A DNA stretch of 6,362 nucleotides from an uncultured Treponema sp. (GTDB lineage: Bacteria; Spirochaetota; Spirochaetia; Treponematales; Treponemataceae). Positions 1-6,293 of the stretch are shown here, piece by piece. The stretch covers positions 1 to 6,362 of the forward strand of contig CAJOPO010000140.1 of the NCBI GenBank assembly GCA_905236315.1, read 5' to 3'. The first letter of the stretch is position 1. Each line of letters begins with the position of its first letter. A program made the position numbers and the translations under genes. Below the pieces are notes generated by a model. That model made no database searches and had not been told where the DNA came from. It was given only the letters and a program-made list of their open reading frames with translations.

Positions 1-5
1 CTTTA

Positions 6-779
6 TTAACATATCTTTTGCCTGTAGTGTTCGTATAGAATAATTCCTGCCGCAACAGAAACATTTAAGCTATCTACATGGCCACTAGTGGGAATAGTAA
101 TTATTGTATCACATTCTTTAGAAAGTAAATGGGACATACCGCTACCTTCACTCCCCATTATAATACAAGTCTTTGCAGCAAATTGAGTTTGTGCTAAAGA
201 TTCCCCATCTATGTCCGCTCCATAAACCCAAAAGCCTGCTTGCTTTAATTGCTCTACAGAACGAACTAAATTTGTTACACTTGCAATAGGTACCCAGCTA
301 TTTGCCCCTGCACTACTTCTTGCTATTATTTCATTGCTTTGTATATTAGAAGGACTATTACGCTCTGGTACGATTAGTAAAGAAGCTTTAAATTTATCAC
401 AGGAGCGCAATATGGCTCCCACATTATGAGGGTCTGTAACACTATCTAAAACAACAACAAGGGCTGACTCTGGACAGGTTTTTATCCATGTATCTAGCTG
501 CACACTTGTATTTGTAGCGTTTTCAGAGTTCTCTGTACATAAAATAATACCACGATGGTCTTGCAGTTGCTGTGGCAGAACGCTCGCCATATTATCTAGC
601 GTTTTTCTATCTGCCTGCACAGCCTGTAGGCCACAATCCCTTGCTAAAGAAAGAATCCTTTTTACTCTAGGACCTTCCTTAGCGTAGTATATTATAGGGC
701 AAGAAGTATGCTTTTGCTCTTGAGAAAACTTTTTTATTTGCTCTTCTATGGCATGAAAACCTGTGTATAGTTGTTTCAA
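6..779 (-). CDS. rlmB: 23S rRNA (guanosine-2'-O-)-methyltransferase, RlmB/TrmH family (SPOUT class)
   Basis: This 257-residue protein should use S-adenosylmethionine to methylate a ribose 2'-OH in RNA in the cytoplasm; for RlmB proper the target is a guanosine in the peptidyl-transferase region of 23S rRNA. The N-terminus carries the substrate-binding domain start (YTGFHAIEE, residues 5-13). The C-terminal SPOUT domain shows all three family motifs: [16 protein letters not shown] (111-126, with conserved N119 and R125), [11 protein letters not shown] (206-216, E211), and [17 protein letters not shown] (229-245, S237 and N239). The length is normal for the family. The start codon is TTG: an in-frame TAA lies three codons upstream, and the next Met is residue 64, which would remove the substrate domain. 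The gene overlaps the stop of ychJ by four bases (TTGA) and has only a poor Shine-Dalgarno sequence, so translation is probably coupled. The family is certain; the exact RNA target is not, because TrmH paralogues can modify tRNA or other rRNA sites. The stop codon is TAA at 6-8. Confidence 0.9.
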   Translation of the reverse strand: MKQLYTGFHAIEEQIKKFSQEQKHTSCPIIYYAKEGPRVKRILSLARDCGLQAVQADRKTLDNMASVLPQQLQDHRGIILCTENSENATNTSVQLDTWIKTCPESALVVVLDSVTDPHNVGAILRSCDKFKASLLIVPERNSPSNIQSNEIIARSSAGANSWVPIASVTNLVRSVEQLKQAGFWVYGADIDGESLAQTQFAAKTCIIMGSEGSGMSHLLSKECDTIITIPTSGHVDSLNVSVAAGIILYEHYRQKIC

Positions 780-1291
780 ATATTCTTACCACAACACTGC
801 TTATATTTTTTTCCTGAACCACAAGGACATGGCTCATTGCGCCCAATCTTTCTTCCCTCACGTACTACAGTAGTGGGGCGTAAAAGACCTTCGCTATAAA
901 GCCATTCACCATTTATTTTCTTAAAGCCACCAATTTCATGATGAATGTCTCTTATGCCTTTTTGGGTATATGTAGCTTCAAATTCTACAATGCCTTCTTC
1001 ATCTTCAGTGCCGCCCTTTTCTGTACGCAAAATCTTAAGACCGTGCCATGTGCTTTTATTGCTCCAGTCCTCTGTTGCCTTGCGGTCAATTTCTGCTATT
1101 TTCTCGCCTGTTTCGCAAGTGTTTATAATAAAATCAATATTATGAACTACATAGGCTGTATACCTAGCTCTCATCAAAGCTTCTGCTGTTGGAGCCTTTG
1201 CCTTGCCTGTTATATATGGCTCACAACATTCGCCATAAGTTTTTCCACTGCCACATGGGCATTTATCTGCTACATTAAAATTATCACTCAT
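776..1291 (-). CDS. ychJ: YchJ-family protein with N- and C-terminal SEC-C zinc motifs
   Basis: This 171-residue cytoplasmic protein has the YchJ architecture. An N-terminal SEC-C motif (residues 11-23, [13 protein letters not shown]; cysteines 11, 13, 22, 23) is followed by an NTF2-like middle domain (about 35-140, beginning [13 protein letters not shown]). A second SEC-C motif lies at the C-terminus (152-167, [16 protein letters not shown]; cysteines 155, 157, 166, 167). Each Cys set is expected to bind one zinc ion; in SecA the same motif helps contact SecB and the ribosome. The molecular function of YchJ is not established, so none is assigned. It is slightly longer than the E. coli protein (about 150 residues) owing to a longer N-terminus and middle loops. 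The ATG lacks a Shine-Dalgarno sequence and sits 8 bases from a candidate -10 box, which suggests a leaderless message. No alternative start lies between this ATG and an upstream in-frame TGA at 1325-1327. The gene is followed, with a 4-base overlap, by the RlmB-type methyltransferase, and the two probably form one transcript. Confidence 0.9.
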   Translation of the reverse strand: MSDNFNVADKCPCGSGKTYGECCEPYITGKAKAPTAEALMRARYTAYVVHNIDFIINTCETGEKIAEIDRKATEDWSNKSTWHGLKILRTEKGGTEDEEGIVEFEATYTQKGIRDIHHEIGGFKKINGEWLYSEGLLRPTTVVREGRKIGRNEPCPCGSGKKYKQCCGKNI

Positions 1292-1299
1292 AAATGCAA

Positions 1300-1328
1300 A
1301 GTATAGTAAATTAACATATTTAATTCAA
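1300..1328 (-). promoter_or_regulatory. Candidate sigma70-type promoter for ychJ-rlmB
   Basis: On the minus strand a TTGAAT -35 box (1323-1328) and a TATACT -10 box (1300-1305) are separated by exactly 17 bases. The boxes match 4/6 and 5/6 of the consensus. Only 8 bases (1292-1299) separate the -10 box from the ychJ ATG, so transcription would begin at or just before the start codon. The spacer includes the inverted repeat AATTAA-N5-TTAATT (1309-1325), which could be an operator or just AT-rich chance. The promoter fits the 67-base gap after the transporter operon, where no terminator is visible. Confidence 0.55.
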
Positions 1329-1358
1329 GGTAGCAGACAAGGATATTTTTCGCTAATA

Positions 1359-2264
1359 TCAACTAGCTCCCTTTTCGTAAGGTTTACCACTTGCTACTGG
1401 AGCATAATTTTTACCACTAAATACTATCAATGCTAGGATTGTAATAACGTATGGCAATAGACTAAAGAATTCTGTAGGGAGGGCATTCTTTAGCATAGGA
1501 ATGTTTACTACATATATAGCAAAGGCAACGGCTGTTCCAAACAGCAAAGAAGATAGTGTTATTCCAAGTGGTCGCCATCTACCAAAAGATACTGCGGCTA
1601 GGGCTATAAAGCCTGTTCCGTTAATTGTATTCGTTGTATATTGAATTGTTTCTGTAAGGACTAGACACCCACCTGCTAAGCCTGCTAAAAAGCCAGACGC
1701 TAAGACTGCAAAGTAGCGAATCCCTATAACATTTATACCCACGCTGGCAGCCGCTCCTGGATGTTCTCCGCACGCCCTTAAGCGTAAGCCAAATGGCATT
1801 TTATAAAGCATAAACCACACAAGTAATATAACTGCAATGGCAATGTAAACTGTAGGATATATTCCTAATGCACCTGCCATAATGCCTGTTTGATAGGGAC
1901 GAGTTCTATCAGAATTAAAAAGTATTTGAGAAAAGAATATAGTAACCCCATTAGCAAGGAGATTTATACCTGTTCCGCTTATGGTCTGGTCTGCTTTTAA
2001 GGAGATTGCTGCAAAAGCGTGTATAGCGGAAAAAATCATACCAAATATAGCACCCACTAATAAAGCAAGCCATGGAGAAAAGGAACCATAACTTTCTAAT
2101 AAAACATGAGTGCTTGCAGCGGCACAAGCTCCTATTTGCAAAAGCCCTTCTAGTGCAATATTGACAACGCCGCTTCTTTCGCAAATCATACCACCTGCTG
2201 CTGTAATAAGAATAGGAGAAACCATCATTAATATAGAAGGAATCATATTAAAGATATTGCTCAT
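1359..2264 (-). CDS. nupQ: Nucleoside ABC transporter permease, second subunit (NupQ/YufQ-like)
   Basis: This 301-residue integral membrane protein of the BPD_transp_2 (RbsC/LivH-like) family forms half of the inner-membrane channel of the nucleoside importer. About eight to nine hydrophobic segments are visible (for example 8-24, 64-88, 97-117, 135-155, 178-205, 234-255, 264-283). Family hallmarks are CERSGVVNIALEG (28-40), the cytoplasmic coupling-loop region FGLRLRACGEHPGAAASVGI (158-177), GFIALAAVSFGRWRPLG (218-234) and the C-terminal tail YAPVASGKPYEKG (287-299). These are typical of the second permease of the BMP-linked systems. The ATG overlaps the stop of the preceding permease (ATGA). 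A GGAGG Shine-Dalgarno sequence (2271-2275) lies 6 bases upstream, inside the preceding gene. Length and motifs are intact. The substrate class is inferred from the operon; homologues carry guanosine, inosine and other nucleosides. The stop is TGA at 1359-1361, with no convincing terminator after it. Confidence 0.9.
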   Translation of the reverse strand: MSNIFNMIPSILMMVSPILITAAGGMICERSGVVNIALEGLLQIGACAAASTHVLLESYGSFSPWLALLVGAIFGMIFSAIHAFAAISLKADQTISGTGINLLANGVTIFFSQILFNSDRTRPYQTGIMAGALGIYPTVYIAIAVILLVWFMLYKMPFGLRLRACGEHPGAAASVGINVIGIRYFAVLASGFLAGLAGGCLVLTETIQYTTNTINGTGFIALAAVSFGRWRPLGITLSSLLFGTAVAFAIYVVNIPMLKNALPTEFFSLLPYVITILALIVFSGKNYAPVASGKPYEKGAS

Positions 2265-3397
2265 TTTGCACCTCCAATTCTTTTGTCTTGCTGTGCCTTT
2301 TCTATCTTTTCCATAATAAGCCTAAATCCTGTTTTAAGGGCAACAAAGACAACAACAAGCCCTTGAATAATAAACGTTATCTCTTTGGGGATGCCTTTTG
2401 ATTGCATAAGTGTTTGAGAAGCCTGCAACATTCCAAATAAGAGTCCTGCAAGGGTAGTTCCTGTTGCAGTATTATTTCCCACTAGAGCCACTGCAATTCC
2501 TGTATAACCGTAATTATCCATACCAGAAAGAACACGCCCATATCTAAAAGACCCTAGAGCCACAATGCCCCCGCCCATTCCCGCAAAGGCACCACTTACC
2601 GCCATAGCAATTACAATGCTAGACACAACTGGAATACCTGCATAGTGGGCTGCGTCTTTATTAAACCCTGTAGCCTTTAGAGCAAAGCCCAGTTTTGTTT
2701 TTTCCATTAAAAACCAGAATAAAATTATAGCAATAACTGTAATAAATATCCCATAATTTAAGTTGGAACCATTCGTTATTGCGCTAAGCCACTTTGACTT
2801 TAATAAGGCAGTTGCAGGATAATCCACTGTTTTATATGTATTTGTGCCAGGAATGGCCATTGTAATTATTCTTGATAGATAAAGAGCAACATAGTTAAGC
2901 ATAATAGTTGTAACAACTTCACTTACTTCAAAGCGAGCCTTTAAGAAGCCTACAACCCCACCCCATATAGCACCAGCTAACATAGCACATAGTAAAGCAC
3001 ATATCCAATGTAATCCTGGTATTTGTAAAAAATATATGCCACAAAGTTGGGCTACAGTAACGCCCATAAGATACTGACCTTCTCCACCAACGTTAAACAG
3101 CCCAACCCTGCCTGCAAAAGCCATTGCAAAGCCACAGAAAATGTATGGTATACTGTAGTTTATCCATTCACCCACATAGCGAATATTCCATACGCCTCTA
3201 TCTATGTTCCAGCCTGTAACAACCTGCAAAATTGATTTATACATTCCTAGTGGATTTCTACCAACACAAAGCACTAATATTGTAGCCACCAGAAAGCCAA
3301 GTAATACTACTATAACAGAAACGGCAGCATCACTTTTCATAATTAAATTATAAAACCAATTCTCTTTTTTTACTGTAGCAGTATTTTTATTACTCAT
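2261..3397 (-). CDS. nupP: Nucleoside ABC transporter permease, first subunit (NupP/YufP-like)
   Basis: This 378-residue membrane protein, also BPD_transp_2 family, is the partner permease of the heterodimeric channel. It has a short cytoplasmic N-terminus, then hydrophobic segments near 25-46, 80-97, 130-150, 162-179, 214-231, 257-280, 296-331 and 339-356. The diagnostic motifs are GLFNVGGEGQ (99-108), EVSEVVTTIMLNYVA (157-171) and the ATPase-coupling loop LGFALKATGFNKDAAHYAGI (236-255). A basic C-terminal tail follows residue 357. It is longer than its partner, as usual for the first permease in nupNOPQ-type operons. Its ATG overlaps the ATPase stop codon (ATGA). A GGAGG Shine-Dalgarno sequence (3405-3409) lies 7 bases upstream within the end of the ATPase gene, so expression should be coupled and stoichiometric. 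The family is certain; the substrate is inferred from the neighbouring binding protein. Confidence 0.9.
   Translation of the reverse strand: MSNKNTATVKKENWFYNLIMKSDAAVSVIVVLLGFLVATILVLCVGRNPLGMYKSILQVVTGWNIDRGVWNIRYVGEWINYSIPYIFCGFAMAFAGRVGLFNVGGEGQYLMGVTVAQLCGIYFLQIPGLHWICALLCAMLAGAIWGGVVGFLKARFEVSEVVTTIMLNYVALYLSRIITMAIPGTNTYKTVDYPATALLKSKWLSAITNGSNLNYGIFITVIAIILFWFLMEKTKLGFALKATGFNKDAAHYAGIPVVSSIVIAMAVSGAFAGMGGGIVALGSFRYGRVLSGMDNYGYTGIAVALVGNNTATGTTLAGLLFGMLQASQTLMQSKGIPKEITFIIQGLVVVFVALKTGFRLIMEKIEKAQQDKRIGGAK
2271..2275 (-). promoter_or_regulatory. Ribosome binding site of nupQ, inside nupP
   Basis: GGAGG on the minus strand, 6 bases before the ATG at 2262-2264. It is formed by the Gly-Gly codons near the end of the first permease and fixes the overlapping start. 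Confidence 0.75.
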
Positions 3398-4932
3398 GCT
3401 GTTGCCTCCGTATCTTTAGAACCAGCCATCATAATACCAATCTGTCTTTCGCTTACTTCCCCTGCATTAAACACGCCAACTATAGACCCCTTGCTTATTG
3501 TTGCAATCCTATCACAAAGATTCATTATTTCATCTAGCTCAAAAGAAATGAGCAATATAGCCCTGCCTTTATCGCGTTCTTGTAATATTCTGCGCCTTAT
3601 ATATTCTATAGCCCCCACATCAAGCCCTCTAGTAGGCTGGGCTATAACAAGCAATCTGCCTCCCATATCAATTTCACGAGCTATAATTACTTTCTGCTGA
3701 TTGCCACCACTCATACTGCTTAAAGGAGTCTCTGCTCCTTCTCCCGCTCTTATATCAAAATCCTTTATTAAGGAAGTAGCTTTTTCTTTCATAGCATTAT
3801 TATCTAGTATAATGCCGTTTTTTGTGTATGGAGAAAGATAATAATTCTTTAATGCAATATTTTGCGCTACAGAAAATGCTCCAACAGTGCCGTGTTTCTG
3901 GCGGTCTTCGGGAATATGACCTATGCCCGCTTCTATCCTCTGCCTTACGCTTAGGTTAGAAATATCTTTTCCATCAAGTAATATCCTACCACTTTCTAGG
4001 GGAACCATTCCTGTTATGCCAAACAATAGCTCGCTCTGTCCGTTGCCGTCTACACCAGCAACCCCCATAATCTCGCCTTCTCTAACATCTAGCGAAAGAT
4101 TGTTTACGGCAAGTCTACCGCGAGTATCTTTTATAGATATATTTTCTATCTTTAGAACTTCTTTACCAAAATGAGGGGGCGTTTTTTCTATTTCAAACTT
4201 TACAGCCCTACCAACCATCATTTCTGCAAGGTCGTTTTCTGTAACATCAGAAACATTAACAGTACCTATTACCTTGCCTCTTCGTAAAACGGTACATCTA
4301 TCTGCAACCGCTTTTATTTCCTTTAGTTTATGAGTTATAAGGATTATTGTTTTGCCCTCTGCCTTTAAGCGACGAATAATCTCCATTAGGTCATCAATCT
4401 CTTGTGGAGTTAAAACGGCAGTAGGTTCATCAAAAATAATAATATCTGCATTACGATATAAAACTTTTAATATTTCTACACGTTGCTGCATTCCTACAGT
4501 AATGTCTTCAATTTTATCTTTAGGATTCACTTTTAGGCCATAGCGTGCAGATAGCTCTTCTACTCTTTTTTCTGCCGCTGCTAGAGATAAAAGGCCAAAT
4601 TTGTTCTTAGGCTCTATGCCTAGCACAATGTTTTCTGAAACGGTATAATTATGAATTAACTTAAAATGCTGATGCACCATACCTATGCCAAGTGCCGTAG
4701 CAGCATTTGGGTCGCTGATTTTTACTTCTTTTCCGCGTATTTTGATGTGTCCGTAATCGGGGTCGTAGGAGCCAAATAAAATAGACATAAGGGTAGATTT
4801 CCCAGCTCCATTTTCTCCTAGCAGGGCAAGCACTTCGTTTTCTTTTACATTCAATGTTACATGGTCATTAGCTACTACACCAGGGAAGGTTTTTGTGATG
4901 TCTATCATCTCTATAGCATTTTTTTCTTCCAT
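3394..4932 (-). CDS. nupO: Nucleoside ABC transporter ATPase with two fused NBDs (NupO/YufO-like)
   Basis: This 512-residue cytoplasmic ATPase drives the importer and holds two ABC domains in one chain. NBD1 has Walker A GENGAGKST (39-47), Q-loop Q88, a degenerate signature VGMQQ (146-150), Walker B IIIFDEP (164-170, catalytic E169) and switch H201. NBD2 has a degenerate Walker A (GVDGNGQS, 293-300, Lys replaced by Q299), a good signature LSSMSGGNQQ (404-413), a broken Walker B (VIAQP, with Ala and Gln where Asp and Glu are expected) and Phe464 in place of the switch His. Only the composite site formed by NBD1 Walker A and NBD2 signature should therefore hydrolyse ATP. This asymmetry is usual for the RbsA/MglA/YufO group, so it is not evidence of decay. 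The start is the first possible Met, with a TGA three codons upstream. The GGAG at 4945-4948 is 12 bases away, which is long. The gene follows a terminator hairpin and overlaps the first permease by ATGA. Confidence 0.93.
   Translation of the reverse strand: MEEKNAIEMIDITKTFPGVVANDHVTLNVKENEVLALLGENGAGKSTLMSILFGSYDPDYGHIKIRGKEVKISDPNAATALGIGMVHQHFKLIHNYTVSENIVLGIEPKNKFGLLSLAAAEKRVEELSARYGLKVNPKDKIEDITVGMQQRVEILKVLYRNADIIIFDEPTAVLTPQEIDDLMEIIRRLKAEGKTIILITHKLKEIKAVADRCTVLRRGKVIGTVNVSDVTENDLAEMMVGRAVKFEIEKTPPHFGKEVLKIENISIKDTRGRLAVNNLSLDVREGEIMGVAGVDGNGQSELLFGITGMVPLESGRILLDGKDISNLSVRQRIEAGIGHIPEDRQKHGTVGAFSVAQNIALKNYYLSPYTKNGIILDNNAMKEKATSLIKDFDIRAGEGAETPLSSMSGGNQQKVIIAREIDMGGRLLVIAQPTRGLDVGAIEYIRRRILQERDKGRAILLISFELDEIMNLCDRIATISKGSIVGVFNAGEVSERQIGIMMAGSKDTEATA
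3405..3409 (-). promoter_or_regulatory. Ribosome binding site of nupP, inside nupO
   Basis: GGAGG on the minus strand, 7 bases before the ATG at 3395-3397. It lies within the last codons of the ATPase gene, which supports the ATGA-overlapping start. Confidence 0.75.
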
Positions 4933-4944
4933 AATAAATCAAAT

Positions 4945-4948
4945 CTCC
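4945..4948 (-). promoter_or_regulatory. Weak, distant ribosome binding site of nupO
   Basis: GGAG on the minus strand, 12 bases before the ATG at 4930-4932. This is longer than the usual 5-9 bases, so initiation on nupO may be modest. It begins only 8 bases downstream of the U-tract of the intergenic terminator. Confidence 0.45.
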
Positions 4949-4956
4949 GTTTAGCT

Positions 4957-4993
4957 AAAAAAAACACGCCACAACCACTTGGATTGTAGCGTG
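4957..4993 (-). terminator. Intrinsic terminator/attenuator between the binding-protein and ATPase genes
   Basis: In the minus-strand RNA, CACGCTACAA (4984-4993) pairs along its full length with TTGTGGCGTG (4965-4974), counting one G-U wobble, across a 9-base loop. Eight consecutive T residues follow at once (4957-4964). This is a textbook Rho-independent terminator. It starts 22 bases after the lipoprotein stop codon and ends 24 bases before the ATPase start. The downstream genes have no evident promoter of their own in the remaining gap, so it is most likely leaky and sets the ratio of binding protein to transporter core. Confidence 0.85.
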
Positions 4994-5015
4994 CTTACAA
5001 AAGAATAAAAATGAA

Positions 5016-6137
5016 TTAGTTATCTTTTGCGCCAAGACCTTCTGGTGCAAGACCTGCTTCTTTTGCAGCTTTATAAGTTCCTACAACAGTAATCTTTCCA
5101 GACATAATATCTTTTTTTACAGCAGAAAGTTGTTCTACTACAGAAGAATTTAACTCTTTGTTTGATGTAGTAAAATCAACACCGTCATCTTTCATAGAAA
5201 GATTAACAACTTTTCCTGTAAATGTATTGTCTACCACAGCATTTAAAGCATATTTTGTAGAAGATTCAACACGTTTTACCATAGATGTAAGAACAGAAGA
5301 CTTTTCTCCTTCATATATACCATCTGCATACTGGTCAGAGTCTACGCCAATAGCCCATACGTTTTTGCCCTGAATACGATATTCCTTTGCCTGTGCAATA
5401 GTACCGTTTCCTGTACCACCTGCAGCAGAGTAGATGGCATAAACGCCGCTGTCATACCAGTTCTTTGCCTGTGTTTTTGCAAGTTCTGGTTTTCCCCAGT
5501 CGTTAGCATAATAATCAAGGATTTCTGCATTTGGCATAATAGACTTTATTCCCTGAATATAGCCCATTTCAAACTTAGTGATTGTAGCCCCCGGTATACC
5601 ACCAATAAAGCCGAACTTAGGATTTGCAACGCCTTCTGCCTGTGCCTGTAAAGCAGCGGCTGCACCAACAAGGAAAGACCCCTGTTCTTCTGTAAACACA
5701 AAGTTCATTACATTAGGCTTATTTACATAATCCACGTCAACAATCATATATTTTTGATTAGGATACAATTCTGCTACTTCTGAAAGTGCATCTGCAAAAG
5801 TAAATCCTGTTGTAACAACTAAATCATAGCCTTCATCAGAAATCTGTTTTAATGTAGGAACATACATATCCTGTGTCTGACAGGTTACAACATCATATTT
5901 TACACCACGCAAAGACTGATTTTCCCAAGTATCTCCATAGAACTCAAGGATTCCGCGCCATGCTGCAGCATTAAAAGATTTGTCATCAATACCAGTAGCG
6001 TCTGTAATAAGACGAACTGTTGGTCGACTGTCAGATTTTGCCTGTTTGTTAGCAGGCTTTGCTTCTTCTTTTTTGCTACATGCTACTGTTGTAAACAAAA
6101 CTGCACAAGCAGCTATTACAAGTGCAAACTTTTTCAT
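5016..6137 (-). CDS. pnrA: BMP/PnrA-family nucleoside-binding lipoprotein of the ABC importer
   Basis: This 373-residue secreted lipoprotein is the substrate receptor of the transporter. The signal peptide runs MKKFALVIAACAVLFTTVAC, with Cys20 the probable lipidation site. Position -3 is Thr, so the lipobox is relaxed, as tolerated in spirochaetes. A charged, low-complexity linker (21-38) then leads into the BMP (Med/TmpC) fold. Conserved stretches are TDATGIDDKSFNAAAWRGI (45-63), TTGFTFADAL (109-118), FGFIGGIPGATITKFEMGY (175-193), SAAGGTGNG (237-245) and the ligand-loop motif GVDSDQY (264-270). In T. pallidum PnrA and other characterised BMP proteins the ligands are purine nucleosides, and the same is the best guess here. 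The ATG is supported by GGAGG at 6142-6146. It is the first gene of the operon and is followed by a terminator-like hairpin that would favour its overproduction. No truncation or frameshift is seen. The family also includes the Med regulators, but the signal peptide and operon exclude that role. Confidence 0.92.
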   Translation of the reverse strand: MKKFALVIAACAVLFTTVACSKKEEAKPANKQAKSDSRPTVRLITDATGIDDKSFNAAAWRGILEFYGDTWENQSLRGVKYDVVTCQTQDMYVPTLKQISDEGYDLVVTTGFTFADALSEVAELYPNQKYMIVDVDYVNKPNVMNFVFTEEQGSFLVGAAAALQAQAEGVANPKFGFIGGIPGATITKFEMGYIQGIKSIMPNAEILDYYANDWGKPELAKTQAKNWYDSGVYAIYSAAGGTGNGTIAQAKEYRIQGKNVWAIGVDSDQYADGIYEGEKSSVLTSMVKRVESSTKYALNAVVDNTFTGKVVNLSMKDDGVDFTTSNKELNSSVVEQLSAVKKDIMSGKITVVGTYKAAKEAGLAPEGLGAKDN

Positions 6138-6141
6138 ATTT

Positions 6142-6146
6142 CCTCC
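6142..6146 (-). promoter_or_regulatory. Ribosome binding site of the lipoprotein gene
   Basis: GGAGG on the minus strand, 4 bases before the ATG at 6135-6137. The spacing is slightly short but the sequence is strong, and it confirms the chosen start. Confidence 0.75.
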
Positions 6147-6172
6147 AAGAAATATAACTAAAAAATTATTGT

Positions 6173-6210
6173 GGGAACCTCTAAAACATCACAGATGTGT
6201 GCTTAGAGGC
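6173..6210. repeat. Imperfect palindrome in the operon leader, related to the 6294-6336 palindrome
   Basis: CCTCTAA (6178-6184) pairs with TTAGAGG (6203-6209). Inside it, ACATC (6186-6190) pairs with GATGT (6194-6198) around a 3-base loop. The left end GGGAACCTC (6173-6181) is identical to the left end of the perfect palindrome about 120 bases away, and both continue with an A-rich run. If the promoter at 6255-6283 is used, this stem-loop lies in the 5' untranslated leader of the transporter operon. No T-tract follows directly, so it is unlikely to terminate transcription. Confidence 0.5.
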
Positions 6211-6217
6211 ATATTTA

Positions 6218-6246
6218 TTTATACTCTAAAATATAAATGAATACAA
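6218..6246 (-). promoter_or_regulatory. Weaker alternative promoter candidate for the transporter operon
   Basis: On the minus strand TTGTAT (6241-6246) and TATAAA (6218-6223) are spaced by 17 bases. The -10 box matches 5/6 but the -35 box only 3/6. In such AT-rich sequence a chance match is quite possible. Confidence 0.25.
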
Positions 6247-6254
6247 GGGGCAAA

Positions 6255-6283
6255 CTTATAAATACACGGAAATCAGTTTTCAA
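6255..6283 (-). promoter_or_regulatory. Candidate sigma70-type promoter of the nucleoside transporter operon
   Basis: On the minus strand TTGAAA (6278-6283) and TATAAG (6255-6260) are separated by exactly 17 bases, each box matching 5/6 of the consensus. Transcription would start near 6246-6251, giving a leader of roughly 110 bases before the lipoprotein ATG. The -35 box lies 10 bases from the edge of the 16-bp palindrome. No purine-riboswitch core is recognisable in the leader. Confidence 0.6.
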
Positions 6284-6293
6284 TATACATATG

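Noticed and set aside
938..1306. Plus-strand open frame of 122 codons opposite ychJ.
   Set aside because: It is antisense to a gene with clear conserved motifs, has Cys/Phe-rich composition typical of a shadow frame and matches no family I recognise.
1342..1360. GATAT/ATATC hairpin after the last permease gene as a terminator.
   Set aside because: The stem is 5 bp of mostly A-T pairs with a 9-base loop and no T-tract; it also includes the stop codon.
3923..4174. Plus-strand open frame of 83 codons opposite the ATPase.
   Set aside because: It is fully antisense to conserved ABC sequence, with Ser/Pro/Leu-rich shadow composition and no support for expression.
1359..6137. A previously undescribed multi-gene system.
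   Set aside because: All four genes belong to the known BMP-linked nucleoside ABC importer with standard order, motifs and lengths.
6150..6210. Possible preQ1 class I riboswitch, because AGAGGTTC followed by a T-rich stretch occurs on the minus strand.
   Set aside because: The required downstream CCUCU strand and the A-rich tail are missing. The complementary CCTCT lies upstream and forms an ordinary stem-loop.
5980..6240. Plus-strand open frame running from the lipoprotein gene into the leader.
   Set aside because: Most of it is antisense to the signal peptide and BMP N-terminus, and the remainder crosses the ribosome site and leader stem-loop of the real gene.
6138..6250. Possible purine riboswitch, as expected before a nucleoside transporter.
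   Set aside because: None of the conserved junction or loop-loop sequences of the purine aptamer are present.
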